DNA from: Opitutia bacterium
GTDB lineage: Bacteria; Verrucomicrobiota; Verrucomicrobiia; Opitutales; Coraliomargaritaceae
Reading direction: 5' to 3'
Assembly: GCA_003503355.1 (NCBI GenBank)
Contig: DOCS01000011.1
Coordinates: forward strand, 1 to 10,450
DNA: 10,450 nucleotides
Shown: in pieces, positions 1 to 7,100 of the stretch
Layout: each line of letters begins with the position of its first letter
Position numbering within the stretch: the stretch's first letter is position 1
Program-made: the position numbers and the translations under genes
Notes under the pieces: generated by a model
Databases searched by the model: none
What the model was told of the DNA's origin: nothing
The model's input: only the letters and a program-made list of their open reading frames with translations

Positions 1-1
1 C

Positions 2-721
2 TGGGAGGCACTGGGCGAAGGCACCCCCAGCGCCCTCACCCTGCGCAAGCCACAGCTCGCCGTAGCCCGAGCGCGAATTGACAGCGCCGAAGCCATCCTC
101 AGGCAAGCTCAACGCGACTTGGCACGCACCGAAGTTAAAGCGCCCTACACCGGACGCGTGCTCTCTAAGACAGTCGACCGCGGGCAATACGTGACCGCCA
201 GCCCGGCCGCCCCGATCGCACGCATTTATGCCACCGACAGTGCCGAGATTCGCCTGCCAATAACCGAACGTGAAGCCACCTTCCTGCAAACCACTGCTGC
301 GGAACGCATCGACGTTCGCATCACCAAGTCCAACAGCATGGAACCACATATCTGGCACGGCAAGCTCAGCCGGATGGAAGCGACCATCGATCCCGCCAGC
401 CGCCTACTGTATGCCGTCGCCGAGGTGCAGAACCCGTTCAAAGCGCCTGTGTTGCGGCGCGGTCAATTCGTGCACGCTGAGATTACGGGCAAGGTCATGG
501 AGCAGGTGTATTCAATTCCCCGCTACGCACTGCGCAGTTCCGACACTGTGTACATCGCGACGGCCGACAACACCCTGCAAACTCGCCGCGTGGACATTGT
601 AAAAAGCGATGCCAAACAGGTCATCATCCGCGCGGGTCTCGAACCGGGCGAGCGCGTCGTGAGCAGCCCCATCGCCTACTTCATCGAAAACATGCCCGTG
701 GAGGTCACTGAAACACCATGA
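2..721 (+). CDS. RND efflux periplasmic adaptor subunit (membrane fusion protein, HlyD/AcrA type), 5'-truncated
   Basis: This is the C-terminal 239 residues of a periplasmic adaptor that links an inner-membrane RND pump to an outer-membrane channel. The reading frame is open to the left edge, so the true start lies outside the window; the TTG at 119 is internal. The visible part begins in the second helix of the coiled-coil hairpin (Ala/Arg/Gln-rich, about residues 15-40), followed by the second lipoyl half-motif (ARTEVKAPYTGRV, then VDRGQYV), a beta-barrel region (about 65-150) and a membrane-proximal domain with the usual late GLEPGERVV motif. The signal peptide or lipid anchor cannot be seen. 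Its stop overlaps the ATG of the permease gene by 4 bp, which implies one operon and translational coupling. The family is clear; the exported substrate cannot be told from this fragment. Confidence 0.93.
   Translation, partial: WEALGEGTPSALTLRKPQLAVARARIDSAEAILRQAQRDLARTEVKAPYTGRVLSKTVDRGQYVTASPAAPIARIYATDSAEIRLPITEREATFLQTTAAERIDVRITKSNSMEPHIWHGKLSRMEATIDPASRLLYAVAEVQNPFKAPVLRRGQFVHAEITGKVMEQVYSIPRYALRSSDTVYIATADNTLQTRRVDIVKSDAKQVIIRAGLEPGERVVSSPIAYFIENMPVEVTETP
700..704 (+). promoter_or_regulatory. Shine-Dalgarno sequence for the RND permease
   Basis: A perfect GGAGG lies inside the end of the adaptor gene, 13 bases before the permease ATG at 718. The spacing is somewhat long, but it is the best SD-like match near any start in this window and it supports the ATG in the ATGA overlap as the start. 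It is also part of the Val-Glu-Val codons of the adaptor, so its presence could be partly by chance. Confidence 0.5.
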
Positions 722-3700
722 TCCGCTGGTTCACACAAAACGGCGTCGCCGCCAATCTGCTCGCCGGGATCGTAATGATTGCCGGGCTGTTTATCGCGTC
801 GAACATCAAGCTCGAGCTCTTCCCAGAACTCGACCTCGATCTGGTCCAGGTACGCGTGCCCTACCCCGGCGCTGCCCCCGAAGAAGTCGAGAGCGGAGTC
901 ATCGAATTGATCGAAGATCGCATCCAGGATGTCGAAGGGATTAAGAAAATAACCGCCACCGCCGCCGAAGGTTACGGCTCGGTGGTGATCGAAGTCGAAC
1001 GCACCTACGATGCCACTGAAGTCAACGACAAGATCAAGGTCCGCATCGATGCGATCGACAACTTCCCCGAAGAAGCCGAAGAGCCGGTTGTGGAAGAAAT
1101 CCTGATCCGTAACGAGGTCATTTCCCTCGCAATTTATGGAGATACAGATCCCACCACGCTCAAAGAAATTGCCGAGCGCATCCGCGACGAACTCAGCAAT
1201 CAAGAACAAATCACCCAAGTCGACATCAAGGGCATCGCCGCGTTTGAAATTTCGATCAACGTCTCCGAAACCGCACTGCGGCGCTATGCACTGACTTTCG
1301 ACGATGTCGTGCAAGCCATCCGCCGCAGCTCAGTCGACATCCCCGGTGGCACGATTAAATCCATCGGCGGCGAAATTCTGCTGCGCACCACCGGCAAAGC
1401 GTACACAGGTGCGGACTTCGAATTGGTACCGCTGATCACTCGGAATGACGGCGCAGTGGTCCGCGTGCGCGACGTGGCCGAAGTCGTCGATGGGTTTGTC
1501 GACGATCCGCTGGTCACCGAATTCAATGGCCAGCAGGCAGTCCTCATGCGCATCTTCGCGGTGGGCGATCAGAACGCCCTCGACGTCGCTGCCCGCGTGC
1601 AACGCTTCGCCCAGGAGATCGAGAGCCAGTTGCCGGCCGGCGTCGAGGTCGAGGCCTTCCGCGATTTCACTTACTACCTCAAGGGCCGCCTGCAAATGCT
1701 GATTGAGAATGGGCTGTACGGCCTGCTGCTCGTCTTCCTGATCCTCACCCTTTTCCTGCGCCCGTCACTGGCATTTTTCGTAATGCTTGGCATTCCGATC
1801 TCGTTCCTCGGCTCGATGATCTTCCTGCAGATGCTCGGCATCAGCATCAACCTCGCCTCGCTGTTTGGGTTCATCCTGGTGCTCGGCATTGTGGTCGACG
1901 ACGCCATCATCGTCGGCGAGAGCGTGTTTACCCAATTTCAAAAACACGGCGGCCCCGGCGTTGAGGCGTCGGTCGCGGGCACGCACAAGGTGTCCATCCC
2001 CGTGACCTTTGCGGTGCTCACCACCATCGTTGCCTTTCTGCCGATTCTCACCATCCCCGGATTCCTCGGCAAATTCTTCTTTCCGATCCCGGTGGTAGTC
2101 ATCGCCACCCTAATTTGGTCGCTGATCGAATCGAAACTGGTACTCCCCTACCACCTGACACTGTGCAAAGTCGGCGGGCACGATCGCGAAAACCTCGGCT
2201 GGTTCCGGCGCCAACAGCGCAAAATCGCCGACGGCCTGGAGCGCTTCATACAGCGACGTTATCGACCAGTTCTCAATTGGGCGATTCGCTTCCGCTACGC
2301 CACCGTCGCTCTGTTTGTCGGCATCCTGATGATCATGATCGGCATGCTGGTCGGCAAACACATCCCGTTCGTGTTTTTCCCCGAAGTACCGTCGGACTAC
2401 ATCGTCGCCAAGCTGGTCATGCCCGAAGGCACGCCGGTCGAGGTGACCACCCGCGCGATCGAACAAATGAAGCGCGGCCTCGATGAACTGACACAAGAGA
2501 CGGAGGACAAAGGGTATGGGCAGCCGTTTCAAAACGCAGTGATCACCATCGGTGGGCAACCGTTCGAGGGCAGCGGTGGCCCGATGGGCGCCACCAGCAG
2601 CACTTCCAAACCGAATCTCGCCGAAATTGCGGTGGAACTGGTCAAGAGCGAAGACCGCGCCGATGGCGGCAACATTGACGCGCTCTCCGCGCCGAACCTA
2701 GCCAGCCGCTGGCGCGAGCTCATCGGCCCGATTGCGGGGACCAAAGAACTTTCCTTTAGCGCCAACGCCGCCGGCGGCGTCGGCATGCCGATCGATATTC
2801 AACTCTCGGGGCGCAATTTCGACGAACTCCGAGCCGCTGCGGAAAGTATCAAAGCCCAACTCGCCACTTACGAAGGGCTGTTCGACATCAAGGACAATTA
2901 CAGTAGCGGCAAACGAGAAATCCAGCTTCAGATCAACCCATCGGCTCAAACGCTCGGTCTGCGTCAGAGCGATCTCGGTCGCCAAGTGCGCGCCGCCTTC
3001 TACGGAATCGAAGCGCAACGCATCCAGCGCGGTCGCGACGATATTAAAGTAATGGTGCGCTACCCGCTCGATGAACGCCGCTCGGTGGAAAACCTCGAGG
3101 AGCTGCGCATCCGCACGCCCGACGGCCGCGAAGTCCCGTTCGAAGAGGTGGCCGACTTCACCATTACAGAAGGCTACTCTGCGATTACGCGCGTCGACCG
3201 TCGCCGCGTGATCAATATCACCGCCGATGCCGACAAAGCAGTCGCACAACTCGACTTGATCAAAGCTGACCTCAAAGGCAGCAGCTATGTGTTCGAAAAT
3301 GGACGCCTGCGCCAGCTCGAAACACAGATTCGCACACTCACCGAAAAACCGGTGCGAGCTAGCGTGATGGACGAGCTTCTCAACAATCAGGTTGGCATCA
3401 CCTGGTCGTTTGAAGGCGAAGCCCGCGAGCAGGCCGACATATTCAAGAGCCTGCAATTGATGACGATCATCGCGCTCTGCATCATTTACGCCCTGCTCGC
3501 CATCCCACTGCGCTCCTATATTCAGCCCTTCATTGTCATGATTGTCATCCCCTTCGGATTGATCGGTGCGATCGGCGGCCACATGATCATGGGGCAACCG
3601 ATGAGTATTCTCTCGGTGCTGGGCTTCGTCGCACTCGCCGGGGTGGTGGTCAATGACAGCCTGGTGCTGGTCGACTTCATCAATCAGGAACGCGCGGAAG

Positions 3701-3972
3701 GCATGCCGCTGCGACAGGCGATCGAAGAATCCGGCGCGAAACGCTTCCGTCCGATCATCCTCACCTCGCTGACGACCTTCGGCGGGCTGATGCCGGTGCT
3801 GTTCGAAACCAGCCTGCAGGCTCAATTCCTGATACCGATGGCGATCTCGCTCAGCTTCGGCGTGCTGTTTGCCACCTTCATCACGCTATTGTTGGTGCCA
3901 GCATTCTACACCATCCTCGAAGACTTTCGCGAACGGGCGATGCGACGCTGGAAATTCTTTTTTGAACTTTGA
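718..3972 (+). CDS. RND family efflux transporter permease (AcrB/MexB-like superfamily, inner membrane)
   Basis: This is a full-length proton-driven RND permease of 1084 residues, slightly longer than AcrB (1049). TM1 is at about 8-30, after the typical start MIRWFTQNGVAANLL. A large periplasmic porter loop follows, then TM2-6 at about 332-482, TM7 at about 526-548, a second periplasmic loop, and TM8-12 from about 912 to 1065. The TM4 proton-relay pair is present as D394-D395 in IVVDDAIIVGE. In TM10 the position of AcrB Lys940 is occupied by Asn979, followed by Asp980 (VVVNDSLVLVDF), a pattern I recall from a divergent branch of these pumps rather than from classical multidrug AcrB. The start overlaps the adaptor stop (ATGA), so the two are co-translated and should assemble together. 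No outer-membrane channel gene follows, so it may be upstream or elsewhere. Substrate unknown; drug, lipid or metabolite export are all possible. Confidence 0.96.
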   Translation: MIRWFTQNGVAANLLAGIVMIAGLFIASNIKLELFPELDLDLVQVRVPYPGAAPEEVESGVIELIEDRIQDVEGIKKITATAAEGYGSVVIEVERTYDATEVNDKIKVRIDAIDNFPEEAEEPVVEEILIRNEVISLAIYGDTDPTTLKEIAERIRDELSNQEQITQVDIKGIAAFEISINVSETALRRYALTFDDVVQAIRRSSVDIPGGTIKSIGGEILLRTTGKAYTGADFELVPLITRNDGAVVRVRDVAEVVDGFVDDPLVTEFNGQQAVLMRIFAVGDQNALDVAARVQRFAQEIESQLPAGVEVEAFRDFTYYLKGRLQMLIENGLYGLLLVFLILTLFLRPSLAFFVMLGIPISFLGSMIFLQMLGISINLASLFGFILVLGIVVDDAIIVGESVFTQFQKHGGPGVEASVAGTHKVSIPVTFAVLTTIVAFLPILTIPGFLGKFFFPIPVVVIATLIWSLIESKLVLPYHLTLCKVGGHDRENLGWFRRQQRKIADGLERFIQRRYRPVLNWAIRFRYATVALFVGILMIMIGMLVGKHIPFVFFPEVPSDYIVAKLVMPEGTPVEVTTRAIEQMKRGLDELTQETEDKGYGQPFQNAVITIGGQPFEGSGGPMGATSSTSKPNLAEIAVELVKSEDRADGGNIDALSAPNLASRWRELIGPIAGTKELSFSANAAGGVGMPIDIQLSGRNFDELRAAAESIKAQLATYEGLFDIKDNYSSGKREIQLQINPSAQTLGLRQSDLGRQVRAAFYGIEAQRIQRGRDDIKVMVRYPLDERRSVENLEELRIRTPDGREVPFEEVADFTITEGYSAITRVDRRRVINITADADKAVAQLDLIKADLKGSSYVFENGRLRQLETQIRTLTEKPVRASVMDELLNNQVGITWSFEGEAREQADIFKSLQLMTIIALCIIYALLAIPLRSYIQPFIVMIVIPFGLIGAIGGHMIMGQPMSILSVLGFVALAGVVVNDSLVLVDFINQERAEGMPLRQAIEESGAKRFRPIILTSLTTFGGLMPVLFETSLQAQFLIPMAISLSFGVLFATFITLLLVPAFYTILEDFRERAMRRWKFFFEL

Positions 3973-4111
3973 GCGTCGCGGCAGGTCCGCTAGTCTCCCA
4001 ACAATCACTCGCAGACGTCTCCCGCCGCTGCGCTGCGCACGCTGACTTTTCGACGGCGGCGATTCATTTTAATTTCGTCTTTCGCGGGCCTTTAGTGCTT
4101 CAATAAAAGCA

Positions 4112-4969
4112 ATGCTACGCATGACCTTTCAGTTTTTCATCCTGTGCCTTATCAGCTGCAGCGCGCTCGTTGCGACCAGCGATGCGACGACGCGTTCCGA
4201 CCTCAATAGCGAGCGCCTGTCCGCGATCACTTCGCGCGAAGACAAGATCTATAAGAAGATCGTCGAGGACCCCGAGTTTTACAGCGCGGCTGACTTGGAA
4301 CGTCGCATCGACGAACTGGTCCGCTCCTATCACGCGTATCTAACCGAAAACCCAGACGACGTCAGTGCACTGATCCTTTATGGAAAATTGCTGCGCCGCA
4401 TCGAGCAGAATGAGCAAGCCTTCAAAGCCTTCCTCAAAGCCGACGAGCTCGATCCGAGGATTGCGGTGGTCAAACAACAACTGGGCACTCACCTCGCGGA
4501 GACCGGCAAGGGCAAAGCCGCGCTCACCTTCTACCTCAGCGCCGTCGAGCTCGAACCGGAAACCCCAATCTACCACTTCGCACTGGGGGAGCTGCTGTAT
4601 CAGTTCCGCGACGAATTCCTAGAGGACAACCTCTTCAGCCGCGATGCACTCGATCGAGAGATGCTCAGAGCATTCCAGAAAGCAGTGCAACTCGCCCCCG
4701 AGAACTTCGACACTCAGATGCGCATGGGTGAGGCTTACTACGACTTAGCCAGCCCCGACTGGAAGGCCGCGCTGTTACACTGGGAGAAACTGCGCAAAAC
4801 CGTTGCCGCGGACCAATCGCTGCGCCGCGAAATCATCCACCTCCACAAGACCCGGGTGCTCGGCAAACTCGGCCGTGCGGCTGAAGCTAAGGAACTGGCC
4901 GCCACGATCCTGCAACCCAGCCTACAATTTTCCAAGCAACAGGTGCTCGACGAGATTGCGCAGCATTGA
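4112..4969 (+). CDS. Tetratricopeptide (TPR) repeat protein, probable lipoprotein
   Basis: This 285-residue protein has a short signal-like N-terminus: a hydrophobic stretch at about 5-14 followed by a lipobox-like LISC (residues 13-16), so Cys16 would be the lipidated residue. The signal is only 15 residues long, and a start at the second Met (4121) would make it shorter still, so lipidation is likely but not certain. After a charged helical segment come TPR-type helix pairs: about 84-117 (ALILYGKLL ... AFLKADELDP), 118-151 (LGTHLAETGKGKAALTFY), a longer unit at about 152-200 with an acidic insert before AFQKAVQLAPEN, and one at about 201-235 (MRMGEAYYDLASPDWKAALL). A last pair ends the protein. 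TPRs are protein-binding scaffolds and no enzyme domain is seen. It opens a run of four close + strand genes. I do not recognise a specific orthologue. Confidence 0.85.
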   Translation: MLRMTFQFFILCLISCSALVATSDATTRSDLNSERLSAITSREDKIYKKIVEDPEFYSAADLERRIDELVRSYHAYLTENPDDVSALILYGKLLRRIEQNEQAFKAFLKADELDPRIAVVKQQLGTHLAETGKGKAALTFYLSAVELEPETPIYHFALGELLYQFRDEFLEDNLFSRDALDREMLRAFQKAVQLAPENFDTQMRMGEAYYDLASPDWKAALLHWEKLRKTVAADQSLRREIIHLHKTRVLGKLGRAAEAKELAATILQPSLQFSKQQVLDEIAQH

Positions 4970-5007
4970 TTGACGCGGCCCACATCTACGCTCCATATTT
5001 TCCGACC

Positions 5008-5274
5008 ATGACCGACGACAAATCGCTAGAATCCTTCCGCTCCTCGCTAAACGCCAACTACGAGTGGCCCTGCACCTATCCGTTTAAATTCATCGTGCCC
5101 AAGGAGCACACCGAAACCGTACTGGCCCTGTTCGCCGATGATCCGGTGCGCGCCAAAGAGTCGTCCAGTGGGCGTTTTACCGCCTACACCATGGAAATGC
5201 ACGTACACTCGTGCGACGAAGTCATCGCAATCTACCAACGCGTGACGCAGATCCCGAATGTGATCTCGCTGTAG
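5008..5274 (+). CDS. DUF493 / YbeD-family small protein
   Basis: This 88-residue protein resembles E. coli YbeD (87 residues): a PFKFIV strand near the start, a central SSSGRFTAYTMEMHV segment corresponding to the YbeD SSKGNYHSVSITI strand, and a final helix and strand (EVIAIYQRVTQIPNVISL). The family adopts an ACT-like alpha/beta fold and is thought to be regulatory, but no firm biochemical role is established, and nothing here adds one. The frame is open upstream to a TTG at 4966 that overlaps the TPR stop (TTGA); I prefer the ATG at 5008 because it gives the normal family length and the extra 14 residues do not match YbeD. No good SD precedes either start. It lies 38 bp after the TPR gene, so co-transcription is likely. 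Confidence 0.85.
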   Translation: MTDDKSLESFRSSLNANYEWPCTYPFKFIVPKEHTETVLALFADDPVRAKESSSGRFTAYTMEMHVHSCDEVIAIYQRVTQIPNVISL

Positions 5275-5328
5275 ATTAATTCAGTGAGCCGACATGCAAA
5301 GGAATAGACGCCGCTACTTACGACTCAC

Positions 5329-5973
5329 ATGCGCATGCCACAAAAAACACATACTCGCCTAACCCAAGCAGGAGTCTTGTTTCTCACATGCCTCTTCAGC
5401 TCCCTGTCCTGTGCTAAACAACCACCCACCTCGAAAACCACTCCAATGACTACAGAAGACAACTCCTCTCTCGAAACCGCCACTTTCGGCGCTGGCTGCT
5501 TCTGGTGTGTCGAAGCGGTATTTGAAAATATTGATGGCGTCCAAGCAGTCGAATCGGGCTACATGGGAGGGCAGGTAAAAGACCCGACCTACCGCGAAAT
5601 CTGCACCGGCACCACTGGGCACGCGGAAGTGACACGCATCGAATTCGACCCCGCGGTGGTTAGCTACGAGACGCTGCTCGATTGGTTGTGGCGCTCGCAT
5701 GATCCGACAACCTTGAACCGCCAAGGGGCGGATCGTGGCACACAGTATCGCTCAGCGATTTTTTATCACAGTGAGGCGCAACGCCAGGCAGCCGAGCTGT
5801 CGAAGGCCGCCGCGCTTGCAGAGTTTGCCCAGCCCATCGTCACAGAAATCACAGCGGCGGAGACATTCTATCCAGCGGAAGCGTATCATCAGGATTACTA
5901 CCGGCTGAATCAATCAGCACCGTATTGCCAGATGGTGATTCGCCCAAAGTTAAACAAGCTCGCGCTTGAATAA
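5329..5973 (+). CDS. msrA: Peptide-methionine (S)-S-oxide reductase MsrA, with export signal
   Basis: This enzyme reduces methionine-S-sulfoxide, free or in proteins, back to methionine. The core starts near residue 50 and carries the signature GCFWC (56-60), with Cys57 the catalytic nucleophile. Residues matching the E. coli substrate site are all in place at a constant offset of +6: Tyr88, Glu100 (in GHAEVT), Asp135 and Tyr140 (in ADRGTQYRS). Cys60, Cys92 and the C-terminal Cys200 (PYCQM) are candidates for resolving cysteines. The 214-residue length includes an N-terminal extension of about 45 residues with a basic start, a hydrophobic core (about 14-27) and Cys28. The bases before it (Ser-Leu-Ser-Cys) make only an imperfect lipobox, so it could be a lipoprotein or a cleaved secreted form. 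An internal Met40 could start a cytoplasmic form. It sits 54 bp after the DUF493 gene and 29 bp before the nuclease-fold gene. Confidence 0.95.
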   Translation: MRMPQKTHTRLTQAGVLFLTCLFSSLSCAKQPPTSKTTPMTTEDNSSLETATFGAGCFWCVEAVFENIDGVQAVESGYMGGQVKDPTYREICTGTTGHAEVTRIEFDPAVVSYETLLDWLWRSHDPTTLNRQGADRGTQYRSAIFYHSEAQRQAAELSKAAALAEFAQPIVTEITAAETFYPAEAYHQDYYRLNQSAPYCQMVIRPKLNKLALE

Positions 5974-6002
5974 CGGGTCGAGTTCGCTTTGCTACGCGTT
6001 AA

Positions 6003-7016
6003 ATGGCAGTTAACAAACGCGCAAAAAAGAAACGTCCCCCCGCACGAAAACGAAGCACTTCGCGCAAGCGGGGGCAGGCAAACCAGCAACGAAGGTCAAT
6101 CCTGCGGACACTGTTGGCTGTATTGATCTTGGTTCTAGGCGCCATCATAGCGACCTACTACTTCGGCTCGTTCGAGCTGCGTGCTAAAATGGAGCGCATT
6201 GCGATTCGCACAATCCACGCGGCGCGCGCCCCCGAGTCGATGCCTCGACCGATCGTGTCGGCGCTCAACAGGATCTACGATACCATGCCGGAAAGCCAGG
6301 GACTGGTGGTCGAAGGTGGCGAACTCGGCCATGAGGAGACACCGCTAATTGCCGGCGTTCCTTTATCCAGTTCCCCCATCCGCGTGCTGCGCAACAAAAG
6401 CTACCTCAACCTCTACAACGAGCGGCAGCGGCAATCGCGTTGCGTTGCTTTCAAGCTCAATGAGCGTGACCAGCACACAGCCAAACTGCCGAACATTTTT
6501 TTTGAAGACCCGCGCATCCGCCAACTAAGCGCACACGCTATGCAACTCGGCAAATGGACACCTCAGCCGATCGCGCCGGTGGCGGCATTGGCACACGCGT
6601 TCGGTGCAGAGGGAGCCAACGAAGCCCACCTAGTGACCAACCTAGCACCGATGACAGATGACTTTGCACAAGGCCTGTGGCAACGTCTCATCCACGAGCT
6701 GACCGTCACCTACCCCAAGCGCTTTGGTGAAATCTGGATCTATGCAGGCCCCGTGATGCACGCGAAAAGCTCCAAACTGGCATCTGGTGTACCGATCCCC
6801 GACAGCTTTTATGCGATCGCTTTTGACCTGACAGAGACCGGTGGCCTGCGCGCCATTGCCTTTCTGGTCCCTCAAGACGCCAAAGACTCCTCCTTGCGCA
6901 ACTATATCACGTCGATCTCACGCATCGAGCAACAGACCGGACTCCAATTCCTACCAGAGGTGGACTACCATGCACGTGAGGTAATCGGCTCAGCAGTCAG
7001 CCCGCAGCTGTGGTAA
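6003..7016 (+). CDS. Membrane-anchored DNA/RNA non-specific endonuclease-fold protein, probably catalytically inactive
   Basis: This is a 337-residue protein. Residues 1-31 are strongly basic (many Lys/Arg), residues about 34-53 form one transmembrane helix, and the rest should lie in the periplasm. From about residue 110 it follows the NUC1/Serratia nuclease pattern: IAGVPLSSSPIRVL ... YLNLYNERQRQSRCVAFKL, then the active-site region, then LVTNLAPM (210-217), QGLWQRL (223-229), FGEIWIYAGPVM, a VPIPDSFYAI strand, AIAFLVP and a late IEQQTGLQFLP. These are family landmarks in the right order. The catalytic DRGH is, however, TPQP (186-189); the metal-binding Asn of the LNQGxW motif is Ala222, and the usual Glu after RL is Ile230. 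So the scaffold is intact but the active-site residues are gone, with no stop or frameshift. A binding or structural role is an inference. It could be an active divergent enzyme only if other residues had taken over. Confidence 0.8.
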   Translation: MAVNKRAKKKRPPARKRSTSRKRGQANQQRRSILRTLLAVLILVLGAIIATYYFGSFELRAKMERIAIRTIHAARAPESMPRPIVSALNRIYDTMPESQGLVVEGGELGHEETPLIAGVPLSSSPIRVLRNKSYLNLYNERQRQSRCVAFKLNERDQHTAKLPNIFFEDPRIRQLSAHAMQLGKWTPQPIAPVAALAHAFGAEGANEAHLVTNLAPMTDDFAQGLWQRLIHELTVTYPKRFGEIWIYAGPVMHAKSSKLASGVPIPDSFYAIAFDLTETGGLRAIAFLVPQDAKDSSLRNYITSISRIEQQTGLQFLPEVDYHAREVIGSAVSPQLW

Positions 7017-7046
7017 AGCAGCTGCAGGCTCTATGATCATACAGAC

Positions 7047-7078
7047 CAGGTGCCCCCGAGGCGAGCGCCTGGCGCCTG
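7047..7078. terminator. Stem-loop between convergent genes, possible bidirectional terminator
   Basis: An 8-bp stem, CAGGTGCC (7047-7054) with GGCGCCTG (7071-7078) and one G-T wobble, encloses a smaller nested stem AGGC/GCCT (7059-7062 with 7067-7070) with a GAGC loop. It lies in the only non-coding gap where + and - strand genes converge, which favours a terminator for both sides. It lacks a clear T-run on either strand, so intrinsic termination is not proven. Confidence 0.35.
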
Positions 7079-7100
7079 AGACCATTGCGCAAGATCGCCG

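Noticed and set aside
119..121. TTG as a start for the adaptor
   Set aside because: The frame continues open to the left edge with sensible coiled-coil residues, so this is an internal Leu codon.
2698..3825. Long open frame on the - strand opposite the RND permease
   Set aside because: It lies wholly inside a confidently assigned RND gene, its translation shows no recognisable domain, and long antisense frames are common in G+C-rich coding sequence.
4022..4059. CCGCCG / CGGCGG inverted repeat after the RND permease gene
   Set aside because: Six base pairs around a 26-base loop without a clear T-run is too weak to call a terminator; it fits chance in G+C-rich sequence.
4966..4968. TTG as the DUF493 start, overlapping the TPR stop
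   Set aside because: The extra 14 residues do not match the YbeD family; the ATG at 5008 gives the expected length.
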